A DNA stretch of 64,000 bases from Alitabrizicola rongguiensis. Its GTDB lineage: Bacteria > Pseudomonadota > Alphaproteobacteria > Rhodobacterales > Rhodobacteraceae. Position 1 is the stretch's first letter, and each line of letters opens with the position of its first letter. Below the pieces are notes generated by a model, which did no database searches, had not been told where the DNA came from, and saw only the letters and a program-made list of their open reading frames with translations. The translations under genes were made by a program, and so were the position numbers. Positions 45,402-53,904 of this stretch are shown here, in pieces. Location: positions 806,001-870,000 of the forward strand of contig NZ_JAKENF010000003.1 in the NCBI RefSeq assembly GCF_021491355.1, in the 5' to 3' direction.

Positions 45402-46154
45402 CTAACCTATAGTCGCCATCGCGGGAAATGTCTCGAGCAGCCAATAGGAAAAGCTCGAGAAGCCCCCGGTCAGCATCAGCAGGCCGATCGTCCACAACAG
45501 AAGCCCCATCAGGCGCTCGATCTTCTCCATGTGGCGCGTCATCCAGGCCATCAGCCCGGTCAGCCGCGGGAAGAATATCGCCACCAGCAGGAAGGGAATC
45601 CCAAGACCAGCGGCGTAGACGGCGAGCAGCAGCGTGCCACGCGCAACATTCGCCTCGCTTGCCGCAAGCGACAGGATCGCGCCCAGCTGCGGGCCAATGC
45701 AGGGCGTCCAGCCGAAGGCGAAGGCAAGGCCCAGCACATAGGCCCCAAAGGCCGAGCCGCCGCGGTCGCCGGCATCCATGCGGATGTCCCGCTCGAGAAA
45801 GGGCATGCGGAGGATGCCAAGGAAATGCAGGCCGAACACCATGACGATCAGCGCGGCAACGGTGTTGAACCATTCGGCATGGGTCAGGAAGAACGCCCCG
45901 AAGAGCGAGGTCGTGAACCCGAGAAGCAGGAAGACCGTCGAAAGGCCGAGCACGAAGAACAGCGCGGCGAGGACGACGCGTGTATGCGCGTGGCCGGATT
46001 TGCGCATCTCGCCCACGCTGATCCCGCCCATATAGGCAAGATAGGGGGGGACGATCGGCAGCACGCAGGGGCTGAGGAAAGACAGGATGCCGGCGGCCAG
46101 CGCCACCAGCATGGCCGGGACAAGCCCTGCGTCGATCACGTCGATTCCGAACAT
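45402..46154 (-). CDS. ccdA: Cytochrome c biogenesis protein CcdA
   Basis: 250 aa, six membrane helices. SPCVLPIVPPYLAYMGG and FGWTPCIGPQLGAILSLA hold the paired Cys residues that carry electrons across the membrane from thioredoxin to periplasmic CcmG/thiol partners. The TM pattern fits the short CcdA form. Start behind AGGACAGG. Divergent from the tusA-like gene. Confidence 0.92.
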   Translation of the reverse strand: MFGIDVIDAGLVPAMLVALAAGILSFLSPCVLPIVPPYLAYMGGISVGEMRKSGHAHTRVVLAALFFVLGLSTVFLLLGFTTSLFGAFFLTHAEWFNTVAALIVMVFGLHFLGILRMPFLERDIRMDAGDRGGSAFGAYVLGLAFAFGWTPCIGPQLGAILSLAASEANVARGTLLLAVYAAGLGIPFLLVAIFFPRLTGLMAWMTRHMEKIERLMGLLLWTIGLLMLTGGFSSFSYWLLETFPAMATIG

Positions 46155-46263
46155 GCCTGTCCTCCTGTCCCGCCGACATAGCCCAAGCCATTCCCGCCGT
46201 CACGCTGCAGCAACGTCACAAAGGCGTGGACGTCCCCTGCCGCCTGGCGTATCCGCCCATGCC

Positions 46264-46506
46264 ATGACCGACGCGCCGAGCTGGGATGACGAGATTGACT
46301 GCGAGGGGCTTCTCTGCCCCCTGCCCGTCTTGCGGGCGCGCAAGCGGCTGATGGCGATGCAACCCGGGCAGGTTCTCCGCGTGCGCGCCACCGACGGGAT
46401 GGCAGCGATCGATCTTCCGCATTTCTGCGCCGAAGCCGGGCATGCCTTCCTCGGCGCCGTGCAGGACGGCGCGGTCGGCCTCTACCTGATCCGGCGCGGC
46501 GAATAG
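46264..46506 (+). CDS. TusA-family sulfur carrier protein
   Basis: 80 aa. The start DEIDCEGLLCPLPVLRARKRL carries the CPxP motif (CPLP) whose Cys takes a persulfide in TusA; a second Cys is in HFCAEAGH. MTDAP start at 46264. TusA-like proteins serve tRNA thiolation, molybdenum cofactor or sulfur trafficking; the partner is not seen here. The neighbouring CcdA suggests a thiol/redox role, weak inference. Confidence 0.85.
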   Translation: MTDAPSWDDEIDCEGLLCPLPVLRARKRLMAMQPGQVLRVRATDGMAAIDLPHFCAEAGHAFLGAVQDGAVGLYLIRRGE

Positions 46507-46511
46507 AAAGA

Positions 46512-46544
46512 CGGGCGCAAGGTTTCCCCCGCGCCCGCCTTTTG
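46512..46544 (+). terminator. Stem-loop between tusA and rne 3' ends
   Basis: CGGGCGC (46512-46518) and GCGCCCG (46531-46537), loop 12 nt, followed by CCTTTT. Oriented for the tusA-like gene; convergent rne ends at 46560. Confidence 0.6.
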
Positions 46545-46559
46545 AGCTCTTGCGTCCAA

Positions 46560-49346
46560 TCAGCGGCCGATCGACCACCAGCCGCGCTTCTTCGGCTTGC
46601 CGTCATCATCGGCCGCTTCGGGTTCCGGGGCGGCAGGTTCCGGGGTGGCTGTCACGACCTCGACCTCCGCCGGAGCAGCGGCTTCCACGATCGCAGCCGG
46701 CTCTCCTGCGGGAACAGGTTCCGATTCCATCACGACGGCCTGCACTTCGACAACTGGGGGCGCCGGTGCTTGCACCGCAGGGGCCGCCTCTGCGGCCTTC
46801 TTGCTGGACGAGCGCGAGCGGGTCGAAGTCTTGGGTTTCGGCTTCTCTGCAACTTCCGGGGCCGCAGATTCAGCGGGTTCGGCGACGGTTTCTTCGCTCT
46901 TGGCCTTCGACTTCGACGACCGCGACCGGCTGCTGGCAGGCTTTGGAGCCGGCTCGCCCTCGCCGGTCTTCTTCGAGCTGCTCCGCGAGCGCGATTTCGG
47001 CTTGGCTGCAGGTTCCGCTTCCGCTTGAGCCGGCTCCACCACTTCGGCCGCGATCACTTCGGCGTCGGACGCGCCTGCAGCCTCGGCCGCGACAGCAACC
47101 TCGACGGAGTCTTCTTCGTCGTCCTCGGCGGTGTCATCGCCCTCATCCTCGTCAGAGGCGTTTTCGTCGCCCGACTGAGCCGTGGACTGAGCCCCCTCAG
47201 CCGACCCGCTGCCTCCCCGACGACGGCGACGGCGACGGCGCTTCTTCTTCGGCTGACCGTCACCCGAGGCCGACTGCGGGCGCGGGGCGGCGGCTTCCTC
47301 GGCTTCTTCCTCGACCTCGTCGATCTCTTCGACGATATCTTCGTCTTCCTCGACCAGATCCGGCATCGTCGTGCTTTCCGCCGAGATGACCGAGGCCATC
47401 GCGGGCGAGATCACCCGAGTCGCCGTCTTGAACTTCTCGATCGAGTAATCCGGGCTGATGAGCGCCGGATCGGCCTCGATCCGCACCGCCATGTCGTAGC
47501 GGGCCTCGATCAGTGCGATATGCTCGCGCTTCTGGTTCATGAGGTAGTTGACGATCGCGACCGGGGCCTTCAACAGCACCTCTTTCGAGCGCTTGCGCGT
47601 GCCTTCCTCTTCCAGCGCGCGCAGGATCTGCAGCGCCAGGCTGTCATCCGACCGGATCAGGCCGGTGCCGTGGCAATGGGCGCAAGGCTGGGTGGTGGAT
47701 TCAAGCATTCCCGGACGCAGGCGCTGGCGGCTCATCTCCATCAGACCGAAGCCCGAGATTCGACCGACCTGGATGCGGGCGCGGTCGGTCTTCAGCTTGT
47801 CCTTCAGGCGCTTCTCGACGGCGGCGTTGTTCTTGCGCTCTTCCATGTCGATGAAGTCGATGACGATCAGGCCGGCGAGGTCGCGCAGGCGCAGTTGCCG
47901 CGCGATTTCCTCGGCGGCCTCGAGGTTGGTGTTCAGCGCGGTCTGCTCGATCGAGCCTTCCTTGGTGGCCCGGCCCGAGTTCACGTCGATCGCCACCAGC
48001 GCCTCGGTCACGCCGATCACGATGTAACCGCCGGATTTCAGTTGGACGACCGGGTTGAACATGCCGCCCAGATAGCTTTCGACCTGATAGCGCGCGAACA
48101 GCGGCATCGGCTCGTGATAGGGCTGCACGACCTTGGCGTGGGACGGCATGATCATCTTCATGAAGTCCTTGGCCACGCGGTAGCCTTCCGCGCCTTCGAC
48201 CAGAACTTCTTCGATCTCGCGGTTGTAGAGGTCGCGGATCGACCGCTTGATGAGGTTGCCTTCCTCGTAGATCGGCGCGGGCGCGATCGACTTGAGCGTC
48301 AGTTCGCGGATCTGCTCCCACAGCCGCATCAGGTATTCGTAGTCGCGCTTGATCTCGGGCTTGGTCCGCTTGGCGCCCGCCGTGCGGATGATGAGACCCG
48401 CGCCTTCGGGCACCTCGATCTCCTGCGCGATTTCCTTGAGCTTCTTGCGGTCCGCCGCCTGGGTGATCTTGCGGGAAATCCCGCCGCCCCGCGCCGTGTT
48501 CGGCATCAGCACGCAGTAGCGGCCGGCCAGCGACAGATAGGTGGTCAGCGCCGCGCCCTTGTTACCGCGCTCTTCCTTGACGACCTGGACCAGCATGATC
48601 TGCCGGACCTTGATGACTTCCTGAATCTTGTAGCGGCGCGGACGGGGTTTGCGCGGCTGGCGGATTTCCTCGGCCACGTCCTCCTCGGCGACGCTTTCGA
48701 TCTCGTCATCAACGTCGGCAGCATGATCGACGGCGCGGTAAGGCCGGTGGCCATTGCCATTGCCGTTGTCGTCCGCCGCCGAGGGCGGCTCACCGGCGTG
48801 ATCGTGGTCATGTCCGCGATGCTGACCGGTGCTGTCGTCGGCTTCGGATGCCTCCGGGGCCTCTTCTACCAGGGTCTCGGATGCGAACAGAGCATCCGCG
48901 CCGGTCTCTTCGCCCAGATCGACGACATCCATCGATCCGATCTCGGCGCCGGCCAGCGTCGCATCCCCCTCGCCCGTGACAGCCTCTGTCCGGGGTGCGG
49001 GTTTCGGACGCGACCGTGACCGCGAGCGGCCGTTCTCTTCCTCTTCCATCGCCCGGGCATAGGCGCGCTCTTCCTCGAGCAGCGCTTTGCGGTCGGCGAC
49101 GGGGATCTGGTAATAATCGGGATGTATCTCGGCGAAGGCGAGGAAGCCATGCCGGTTCCCGCCGTAATCGACGAAGGCCGCCTGAAGCGACGGCTCGACC
49201 CGGGTTACCTTTGCGAGGTAGATGTTGCCTTGAAGCTGGCGCTTGTTGACGGTTTCGAAGTCGAATTCCTCGACCTTGTTTCCGTCGACCACGACCACGC
49301 GGGTTTCTTCCGCATGGGTGGCGTCGATAAGCATCTTCTTTGCCAT
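46560..49346 (-). CDS. rne: Ribonuclease E
   Basis: 928 aa endonuclease of RNA decay and rRNA/tRNA processing. The S1 domain begins GNIYLAKVTRVEPSLQAAFVDYG but is split by an acidic, Ser/His-rich insert (about residues 95-245) before resuming RYKIQEVIKVRQIMLVQVVKEE, as in alphaproteobacterial RNase E. The catalytic DNase I-like part has AIDVNSGRAT and LIVIDFIDM; the Zn-link is CAHC (TTQPCAHCHGTG). The C-terminal third is a low-complexity, Arg/Lys- and Ala/Glu/Pro-rich scaffold ending WWSIGR. Start at 49346 (MAKKMLIDATH). Confidence 0.95.
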   Translation of the reverse strand: MAKKMLIDATHAEETRVVVVDGNKVEEFDFETVNKRQLQGNIYLAKVTRVEPSLQAAFVDYGGNRHGFLAFAEIHPDYYQIPVADRKALLEEERAYARAMEEEENGRSRSRSRPKPAPRTEAVTGEGDATLAGAEIGSMDVVDLGEETGADALFASETLVEEAPEASEADDSTGQHRGHDHDHAGEPPSAADDNGNGNGHRPYRAVDHAADVDDEIESVAEEDVAEEIRQPRKPRPRRYKIQEVIKVRQIMLVQVVKEERGNKGAALTTYLSLAGRYCVLMPNTARGGGISRKITQAADRKKLKEIAQEIEVPEGAGLIIRTAGAKRTKPEIKRDYEYLMRLWEQIRELTLKSIAPAPIYEEGNLIKRSIRDLYNREIEEVLVEGAEGYRVAKDFMKMIMPSHAKVVQPYHEPMPLFARYQVESYLGGMFNPVVQLKSGGYIVIGVTEALVAIDVNSGRATKEGSIEQTALNTNLEAAEEIARQLRLRDLAGLIVIDFIDMEERKNNAAVEKRLKDKLKTDRARIQVGRISGFGLMEMSRQRLRPGMLESTTQPCAHCHGTGLIRSDDSLALQILRALEEEGTRKRSKEVLLKAPVAIVNYLMNQKREHIALIEARYDMAVRIEADPALISPDYSIEKFKTATRVISPAMASVISAESTTMPDLVEEDEDIVEEIDEVEEEAEEAAAPRPQSASGDGQPKKKRRRRRRRRGGSGSAEGAQSTAQSGDENASDEDEGDDTAEDDEEDSVEVAVAAEAAGASDAEVIAAEVVEPAQAEAEPAAKPKSRSRSSSKKTGEGEPAPKPASSRSRSSKSKAKSEETVAEPAESAAPEVAEKPKPKTSTRSRSSSKKAAEAAPAVQAPAPPVVEVQAVVMESEPVPAGEPAAIVEAAAPAEVEVVTATPEPAAPEPEAADDDGKPKKRGWWSIGR

Positions 49347-49708
49347 GTTATTCCAATGCACCGGCGTTGCCGCCGTCCTGCGAAGCAGGCTCCGGGCGGA
49401 CGGGCAGCGTGGCGCGGGTGACTTGTTCGGGCGAAGGTGGGCGCAAGGTCCAGCGGTCCGGCGGCGCCTGGGCGCTCATGCCGTCCTGATCCTGTCGATG
49501 CGCATTCCATCGCGGTTCTGGTCCCGGAAGCGCAGGGCGCTTCCCTTGTGAAAAGCCCGTCACATCAACGACGTGGCAGGCAAGCCTCTTGGCCTTTCGG
49601 CCTTTTTCCGCCTCTGGCGCGTCCGGGCCACCTCGGACCCGGCCCGCGCCTCCGGCGCGAAAACTCTCGCGCGGACGGTCTGTTGTGACCGCTAACCGCG
49701 TTCCGTGA

Positions 49709-49737
49709 CCATAAAGGTCATGCGCAGAAAATGACAA
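49709..49737 (-). promoter_or_regulatory. Candidate rne promoter giving a leader of about 350 nt
   Basis: On the minus strand TTGTCA (plus 49732-49737), 17-bp spacer, TTATGG (plus 49709-49714). Transcription would start near 49702, leaving about 355 nt before the rne start codon. That leader (49347-49702) has no gene that I can see but several stem-loops, e.g. GGCCGAAAGGCC near 49595. Long leaders are used for rne autoregulation in enterobacteria. Confidence 0.5.
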
Positions 49738-49769
49738 TGGGGATTCGTGATGCGTGCTTGGGCGGCTGT

Positions 49770-49844
49770 CCGAATTTTCTGCGAAAATTCGCCGCCGCCC
49801 CAGCCGCCGCAGCGACGAATGTTGAATTTTCGCAGAAAATTCGG
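49770..49844. repeat. Pair of AT-rich hairpins in inverted orientation downstream of dctD
   Basis: Two 19-mer-like palindromes: GAATTTTC-TGC-GAAAATTC (49772-49790) and GAATTTTC-GCA-GAAAATTC (49824-49842). They are exact reverse complements of each other over 21 bp (49770-49790 and 49824-49844), 33 bp apart, so either two small hairpins or one long stem can form. It starts 10 bp past the dctD stop, so termination of dctBD is likely. Confidence 0.75.
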
Positions 49845-49853
49845 TTGCGCCGG

Positions 49854-51182
49854 TCAGACGTAGTCCGACCGGCTGAGGCCGTATTTCGCCATCTTCTCGT
49901 TCAGGGTCCGGCGCGGCAGGCACAGTTCCTCCATCACCGCGACGATGGACCCCTTGTGACGACGCATGGTGTTGTCGATCAGCATCCGCTCGAAACTGTC
50001 GACATGCTCCTTCAGCGGCTTGCCCTCGGTGGTCAGCACCGGCCCAGCCGCCTCGTTGTCGGCCATCAGGAGCGAGGCGATCGACCCGGACCCCCGCCGG
50101 TTCTGCAGGACCGCCCGTTCGGCGATGTTCACCAGCTGGCGGACATTGCCGGGCCACGGCGCCTGCAGAAGCTGCGCCGCTTCCTGCGCGGTGACCTGCG
50201 GGGCGTCGCAGCCGTATTCTTCGGCGAACTCCTCGGACAACCGGGTGAAGAGCGCCAGAATGTCCTCGCCCCGCATCCGAAGGGGCGGCAGCGTGATCTT
50301 CATCGCCCCGATCCGGTAGTAGAGGTCGGGCCGCAGCGCATCCTCGACCGTCTTGTCCGGCGCATGTTCGTTGCAGATCGCGATGATCCGGGTTTCGGGC
50401 GGGGTGCCCTGCTCATTGATGACGGTCAGGAGCCGTGCCTGCAGCGCGCTGCTCAGCGCCTCGATATCCTCGAGACAGAGCGTCCCGCCTCGGGCCTCCT
50501 CGATCAGCGGGATGGATCCGTCCTCGGTCGGGCCGAAGACGCGCTGAGTCAGCTGATCCTCGGACCAGGCGGCGCAGGAGATGGTGACGAATTTCTTGCC
50601 GGCGCGCGGGCCGACCGCATGAAGCGCGTGGGCGACCAGCGTCTTGCCGGTGCCGGTCTCGCCGTCAATCAGCACATGACTGTCCGCCTGCCCGAGATCG
50701 AGAATGTCCTCGCGCAATCGATCCATGACAGTCGACGTGCCGATGAGCTTCTTCATCATCTGGCTGCCGTCGGCAAGTTCGCGACGCAGCGCGCGGTTGT
50801 CGAGCGTCTGGCGGCGCACCTGCGTCGCGCGCTTGGCAAGTTCGGTCATGCGGTCGGGGTTGAAGGGCTTCTCGAGGAAATCGAAGGCCCCCACCCGCAT
50901 CGCCTCGACCGCCATCGGCACGTCGCCATGCCCGGTGATAAGGATGACCGGCAGGCCGGAATCCTGGCCCATCAGCTTTTTCAGCAGCGCCATGCCGTCC
51001 ATGCCCGGCATCTTGATGTCGCTGACGACAACGCCGGGAAAGTCCGGGCCGATGCCCTTGAGCGCATCCTCGGCGCTGCCATAAGTCTCGGTGTCGAATC
51101 CCGACAGGGCGAGCCATTGGCTGATCGACTGGCGCATGTCGGCTTCGTCGTCGACGATCGCGACCTTCATCGTGCGTGCCAT
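49854..51182 (-). CDS. dctD: DctD-like NtrC-family response regulator, GAFTGA missing
   Basis: 442 aa. Receiver domain with Asp55 (SDIKMPGMDG) and Lys105; AAA+ domain with Walker A GETGTGKT (174-181); Fis-type HTH at the C terminus (SIVAVMEELCLPRRTLNEKMAKYG). At residues 213-224, where ELFGHEAGAFTGA should stand, it reads QRVFGPTEDGSI, so the sigma-54 contact loop is gone; Walker B is CLED instead of FLDE. The arginine-finger segment RPDLYYRIG remains. It lies 6 bp after dctB. Likely regulates C4-dicarboxylate uptake, perhaps without sigma-54. Confidence 0.85.
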   Translation of the reverse strand: MARTMKVAIVDDEADMRQSISQWLALSGFDTETYGSAEDALKGIGPDFPGVVVSDIKMPGMDGMALLKKLMGQDSGLPVILITGHGDVPMAVEAMRVGAFDFLEKPFNPDRMTELAKRATQVRRQTLDNRALRRELADGSQMMKKLIGTSTVMDRLREDILDLGQADSHVLIDGETGTGKTLVAHALHAVGPRAGKKFVTISCAAWSEDQLTQRVFGPTEDGSIPLIEEARGGTLCLEDIEALSSALQARLLTVINEQGTPPETRIIAICNEHAPDKTVEDALRPDLYYRIGAMKITLPPLRMRGEDILALFTRLSEEFAEEYGCDAPQVTAQEAAQLLQAPWPGNVRQLVNIAERAVLQNRRGSGSIASLLMADNEAAGPVLTTEGKPLKEHVDSFERMLIDNTMRRHKGSIVAVMEELCLPRRTLNEKMAKYGLSRSDYV

Positions 51183-51188
51183 GTTACC

Positions 51189-52976
51189 TCACTCGGCTGC
51201 TTCGGTGGTCTCGGTCAGGGCCGGTTGTCCCAATATGGGAAGCTGAACCTCGAATACAGCCCCACCGCTTTCCGAATTGCGGGCGGTCAGTCTTCCGCCC
51301 AGATCATTGATAATGCCGGACGAGATCGCAAGGCCAAGTCCGACCCCCTCTCCCGGCTTCTTGGTCGTGTAGAACGGCTCGAACAGGTTTTCGAGGTCGC
51401 TGATGCCTGGACCGTTGTCGCGCACGGCCAGAGTGGCCGTCTCCCCTGCGGTCAAAAGGATCTCGATCTCCGGCTCGGAGCGGTCCCGCGTGGCGTCCAG
51501 CGCGTTGCGCAGCAGGTTGATGATGACCTGCTCCAGCCGGATGCGGTCCGCCAGCACCATGACCGGGCCCCGCGGCAGAGTCCGCGTGATCTTCACGACG
51601 CGAGCCTTGAGTTGCGGCTCCATCATCGACAGGGCCGAGGACACGGCCTGCTTTACATCGACCGGCTCGAAGGCCTCGCCCCCTTTGCGGGCATAGGACT
51701 TCAGTTGCCGGGTAATCGCCCCCATGCGGTCGATCAGGTCGTCGATCCGCTGGAAGGACGACAGCGCCTCTTCTGCGCGACGGCGCTGCAGGAGAAGCCG
51801 CGCGCCCGCCAGATAGGTCTTCATCGCGGCCAATGGCTGGTTCAACTCGTGGCTGACCGCCGCCGACATCTCGCCAAGGGCTGCGAGTTTCGAGGATTGC
51901 GCCAGCGTCTGCTCGGCGACCTCGAGGTTCTTGCGCATCTTCTCGCGCTCGGCGATCTCGCGCTGAAGGCGGGCGTTCAGGAGGCGCAACTCGGCGCTTT
52001 CGCGCTGGAACAGCACCGACTGCGACAGGGCCCGGCGGGACAGAAGATAGAAGGTCAGCGCCAGAAGGATGGCAAAGCCCATGATCTCGAGCGCAAGCAC
52101 CCCGTTCACCTGGTCGCGGATCGAGGTGTAGGTGGTGTAGGTGACCAGCCGCCAGCCCTGGAAGGGGATGCGCGCTTCGGTCTTCATCACCGCCTCGCCG
52201 CGCACATAGGCGTCAGGCTGGGTTTGCGTCCAGTCGGTCGTCGCCATCACCGCGCGTTCGAAAGTCGAGTTGCCGCTTTTCATCGCAATGGCTTCGTCCA
52301 ACGGCAGGGCGCGCCAGCGCGGCTCGGTCGCGAGAAGGACGACGCCTTCGCTGTCGGTGATCGCGACGGCGTCCTGCAGGCCGGCCCAGGCGCGCTCGAA
52401 CTTGCGCAAGTCGACCTCGACCACCACGACACCGATGGGCTTGTTCTCCGCGCTCAGCGCGCGGGAATAGGTAAATCCGAAGTCGCCCTCGTCGCGGCGG
52501 GCAACCGTAAAGACCGTATCCTTCGACCGGAGGGCCGAGATGAAGAACGGTTCCTTCGCCATCGAAACGCCAAGCCGGTGGCGATTGGTGGCCGCGACGA
52601 TCCGCCCGCCGCCGTCCAGAAGCACGATCGAGGCCGCAGCGATTTCGTCCTTGAACGAGATCAGCCGCTGCGAGGTATAGGTGAAGTCATGCGACTGCAG
52701 CGCCTTGATAAGTTCCGGGTCACGCGCCAGAAGCAAAGGCACGACCTGGTTGCGCTGCAATTCGGCCAACAGGTTCCCGGAATAAAGCGCCAGACGCAAC
52801 TCAGCACGTGTCCGGGTCGCCTCGGTCGAGCGCGCGGTCATCCACTGGTTCGTGGCGAAAATCACGCCGATGGCGATCAGCACCAGCGCCGCAATGGCCA
52901 ACTTGACGCGCCAGCTCAGGCCGGGCGTCGGATCCCCCTCGGGAGATGTAGTCATGGCGTAGCCGTTATCGGTCAT
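51189..52976 (-). CDS. dctB: C4-dicarboxylate sensor histidine kinase DctB
   Basis: 595 aa. TM1 at about 24-42 and TM2 at about 290-310 flank a periplasmic sensor (LLARDPELIKALQSHDF, DGGGRIVAATNRHRLG, typical of double-PAS DctB sensors). Coiled coil, then the DHp box MSAAVSHELNQPLAAMKTYL and the HATPase with NLLRNALDA, DNGPGI and GVGLGLAIS. Pairs with the adjacent dctD. No dctPQM or dctA in the window. Start may be the second Met (52955). Confidence 0.9.
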   Translation of the reverse strand: MTDNGYAMTTSPEGDPTPGLSWRVKLAIAALVLIAIGVIFATNQWMTARSTEATRTRAELRLALYSGNLLAELQRNQVVPLLLARDPELIKALQSHDFTYTSQRLISFKDEIAAASIVLLDGGGRIVAATNRHRLGVSMAKEPFFISALRSKDTVFTVARRDEGDFGFTYSRALSAENKPIGVVVVEVDLRKFERAWAGLQDAVAITDSEGVVLLATEPRWRALPLDEAIAMKSGNSTFERAVMATTDWTQTQPDAYVRGEAVMKTEARIPFQGWRLVTYTTYTSIRDQVNGVLALEIMGFAILLALTFYLLSRRALSQSVLFQRESAELRLLNARLQREIAEREKMRKNLEVAEQTLAQSSKLAALGEMSAAVSHELNQPLAAMKTYLAGARLLLQRRRAEEALSSFQRIDDLIDRMGAITRQLKSYARKGGEAFEPVDVKQAVSSALSMMEPQLKARVVKITRTLPRGPVMVLADRIRLEQVIINLLRNALDATRDRSEPEIEILLTAGETATLAVRDNGPGISDLENLFEPFYTTKKPGEGVGLGLAISSGIINDLGGRLTARNSESGGAVFEVQLPILGQPALTETTEAAE

Positions 52977-53023
52977 TGGCAGCCAGTCTAGGCTGCCCGG
53001 CGCCGCGCCTCAAGGCGCCGAGG

Positions 53024-53692
53024 TCACGCTTCCGCGAGCGCGCCGACGACCGAGCGGAAAAGCACCGACCCGTCGGTGCCACCCTGCGCAGCGTCCACGA
53101 CGCGCTCTGGATGCGGCATCATGCCAAGGACACGGCGGTTGTCCGACAGGATGCCCGCGATGTCTGCCATCGCCCCGTTGGGATTGTCGACGTAGGTAAA
53201 GGCGATGCGGTCTTCGGCCTTGAGCCGCTGCAGCGTGGCGGCATCAGCGGTGTAGTTGCCGTCGTGGTGGGCAACCGGAACGCGGATCACGCTGCCGGTC
53301 TGCCAGCCCGCTGTGTAGGCGCTTTCACGCGTCGCGACTGTCAGACCGACGGTGCGGCAGACGAACTTCAGCCCCGCATTGCGCATCAACACGCCCGGCA
53401 GCAGACCCATCTCGGTCAGCACCTGGAAGCCGTTGCAGATGCCAAGCACATATCCGCCCTTCTTGGCATGCGCCGCCACGGCCTGCCCGACTGGCGAGCG
53501 CGCGGCGATCGCGCCGCAGCGCAGGTAATCGCCAAAGGAAAATCCGCCGGGGATGCCGACGATGTCGGTGCCCTTCGGCAATTCGGTTTCCTTGTGCCAG
53601 ACCCTCGTCACCTCGGCCCCCGCCTTGGCAAAGGCCTCGGCCAGGTCGCGGTCGCAGTTCGATCCGGGAAAGGTGATGACGGCGGCTTTCAT
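53024..53692 (-). CDS. purQ: Phosphoribosylformylglycinamidine synthase subunit PurQ
   Basis: Glutaminase subunit of FGAM synthase (purine synthesis). 222 aa; [13 protein letters not shown] at the start, [15 protein letters not shown], nucleophile Cys in [13 protein letters not shown], and the C-terminal [10 protein letters not shown]. Start 53692; the longer frame is rejected. purS and purL, its partners, are not in the window. The 212 bp upstream (53693-53904) hold no gene; a dispersed element lies at 53789. Confidence 0.95.
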   Translation of the reverse strand: MKAAVITFPGSNCDRDLAEAFAKAGAEVTRVWHKETELPKGTDIVGIPGGFSFGDYLRCGAIAARSPVGQAVAAHAKKGGYVLGICNGFQVLTEMGLLPGVLMRNAGLKFVCRTVGLTVATRESAYTAGWQTGSVIRVPVAHHDGNYTADAATLQRLKAEDRIAFTYVDNPNGAMADIAGILSDNRRVLGMMPHPERVVDAAQGGTDGSVLFRSVVGALAEA

Positions 53693-53788
53693 CGGCAACG
53701 CTCCGAGTCTTCTGGGGATGCCCGGCCCATACCGCAATCCGCGCGGCTCTGCCAGTGCGAAGCCTTTGGACAGAGCCCCCGATCTGCG

Positions 53789-53812
53789 TCTGTTCCCAAA
53801 CATCCCACAGGG
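53789..53812. repeat. Copy of the CTGTTCCCAAAYATCCCACRGGG intergenic element
   Basis: CTGTTCCCAAACATCCCACA followed by GGG at 53791-53813. It matches the copy at 61530-61552 at all but two of 23 positions. About 100 bp upstream of purQ, as the other is directly upstream of proA. Likely a dispersed, lineage-specific intergenic sequence; function unknown. Confidence 0.6.
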
Positions 53813-53904
53813 TGCGATGCGCCATTAGAAGCGCTCGGGTCCCTTCCTTCAGCAATGAATGCCTGGCCCGTGACCGGGGTCGGGACCCGGGAGCCGCTCG
53901 TGCC

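Noticed and set aside
46542-49019. 825-codon open frame on the plus strand
   Set aside because: Antisense to rne; repetitive RGL/RFR/DDD translation, no domain.
49731-52991. 1086-codon open frame on the plus strand
   Set aside because: It is antisense to dctB and dctD, which have clear domains and motifs; the frame shows Arg/Gly/Asp/His-rich low-complexity translation typical of GC-rich shadow frames.
53693-53904. Possible purS ahead of purQ
   Set aside because: PurS is about 80 aa and often precedes purQ, but no frame in these 212 bp resembles it.
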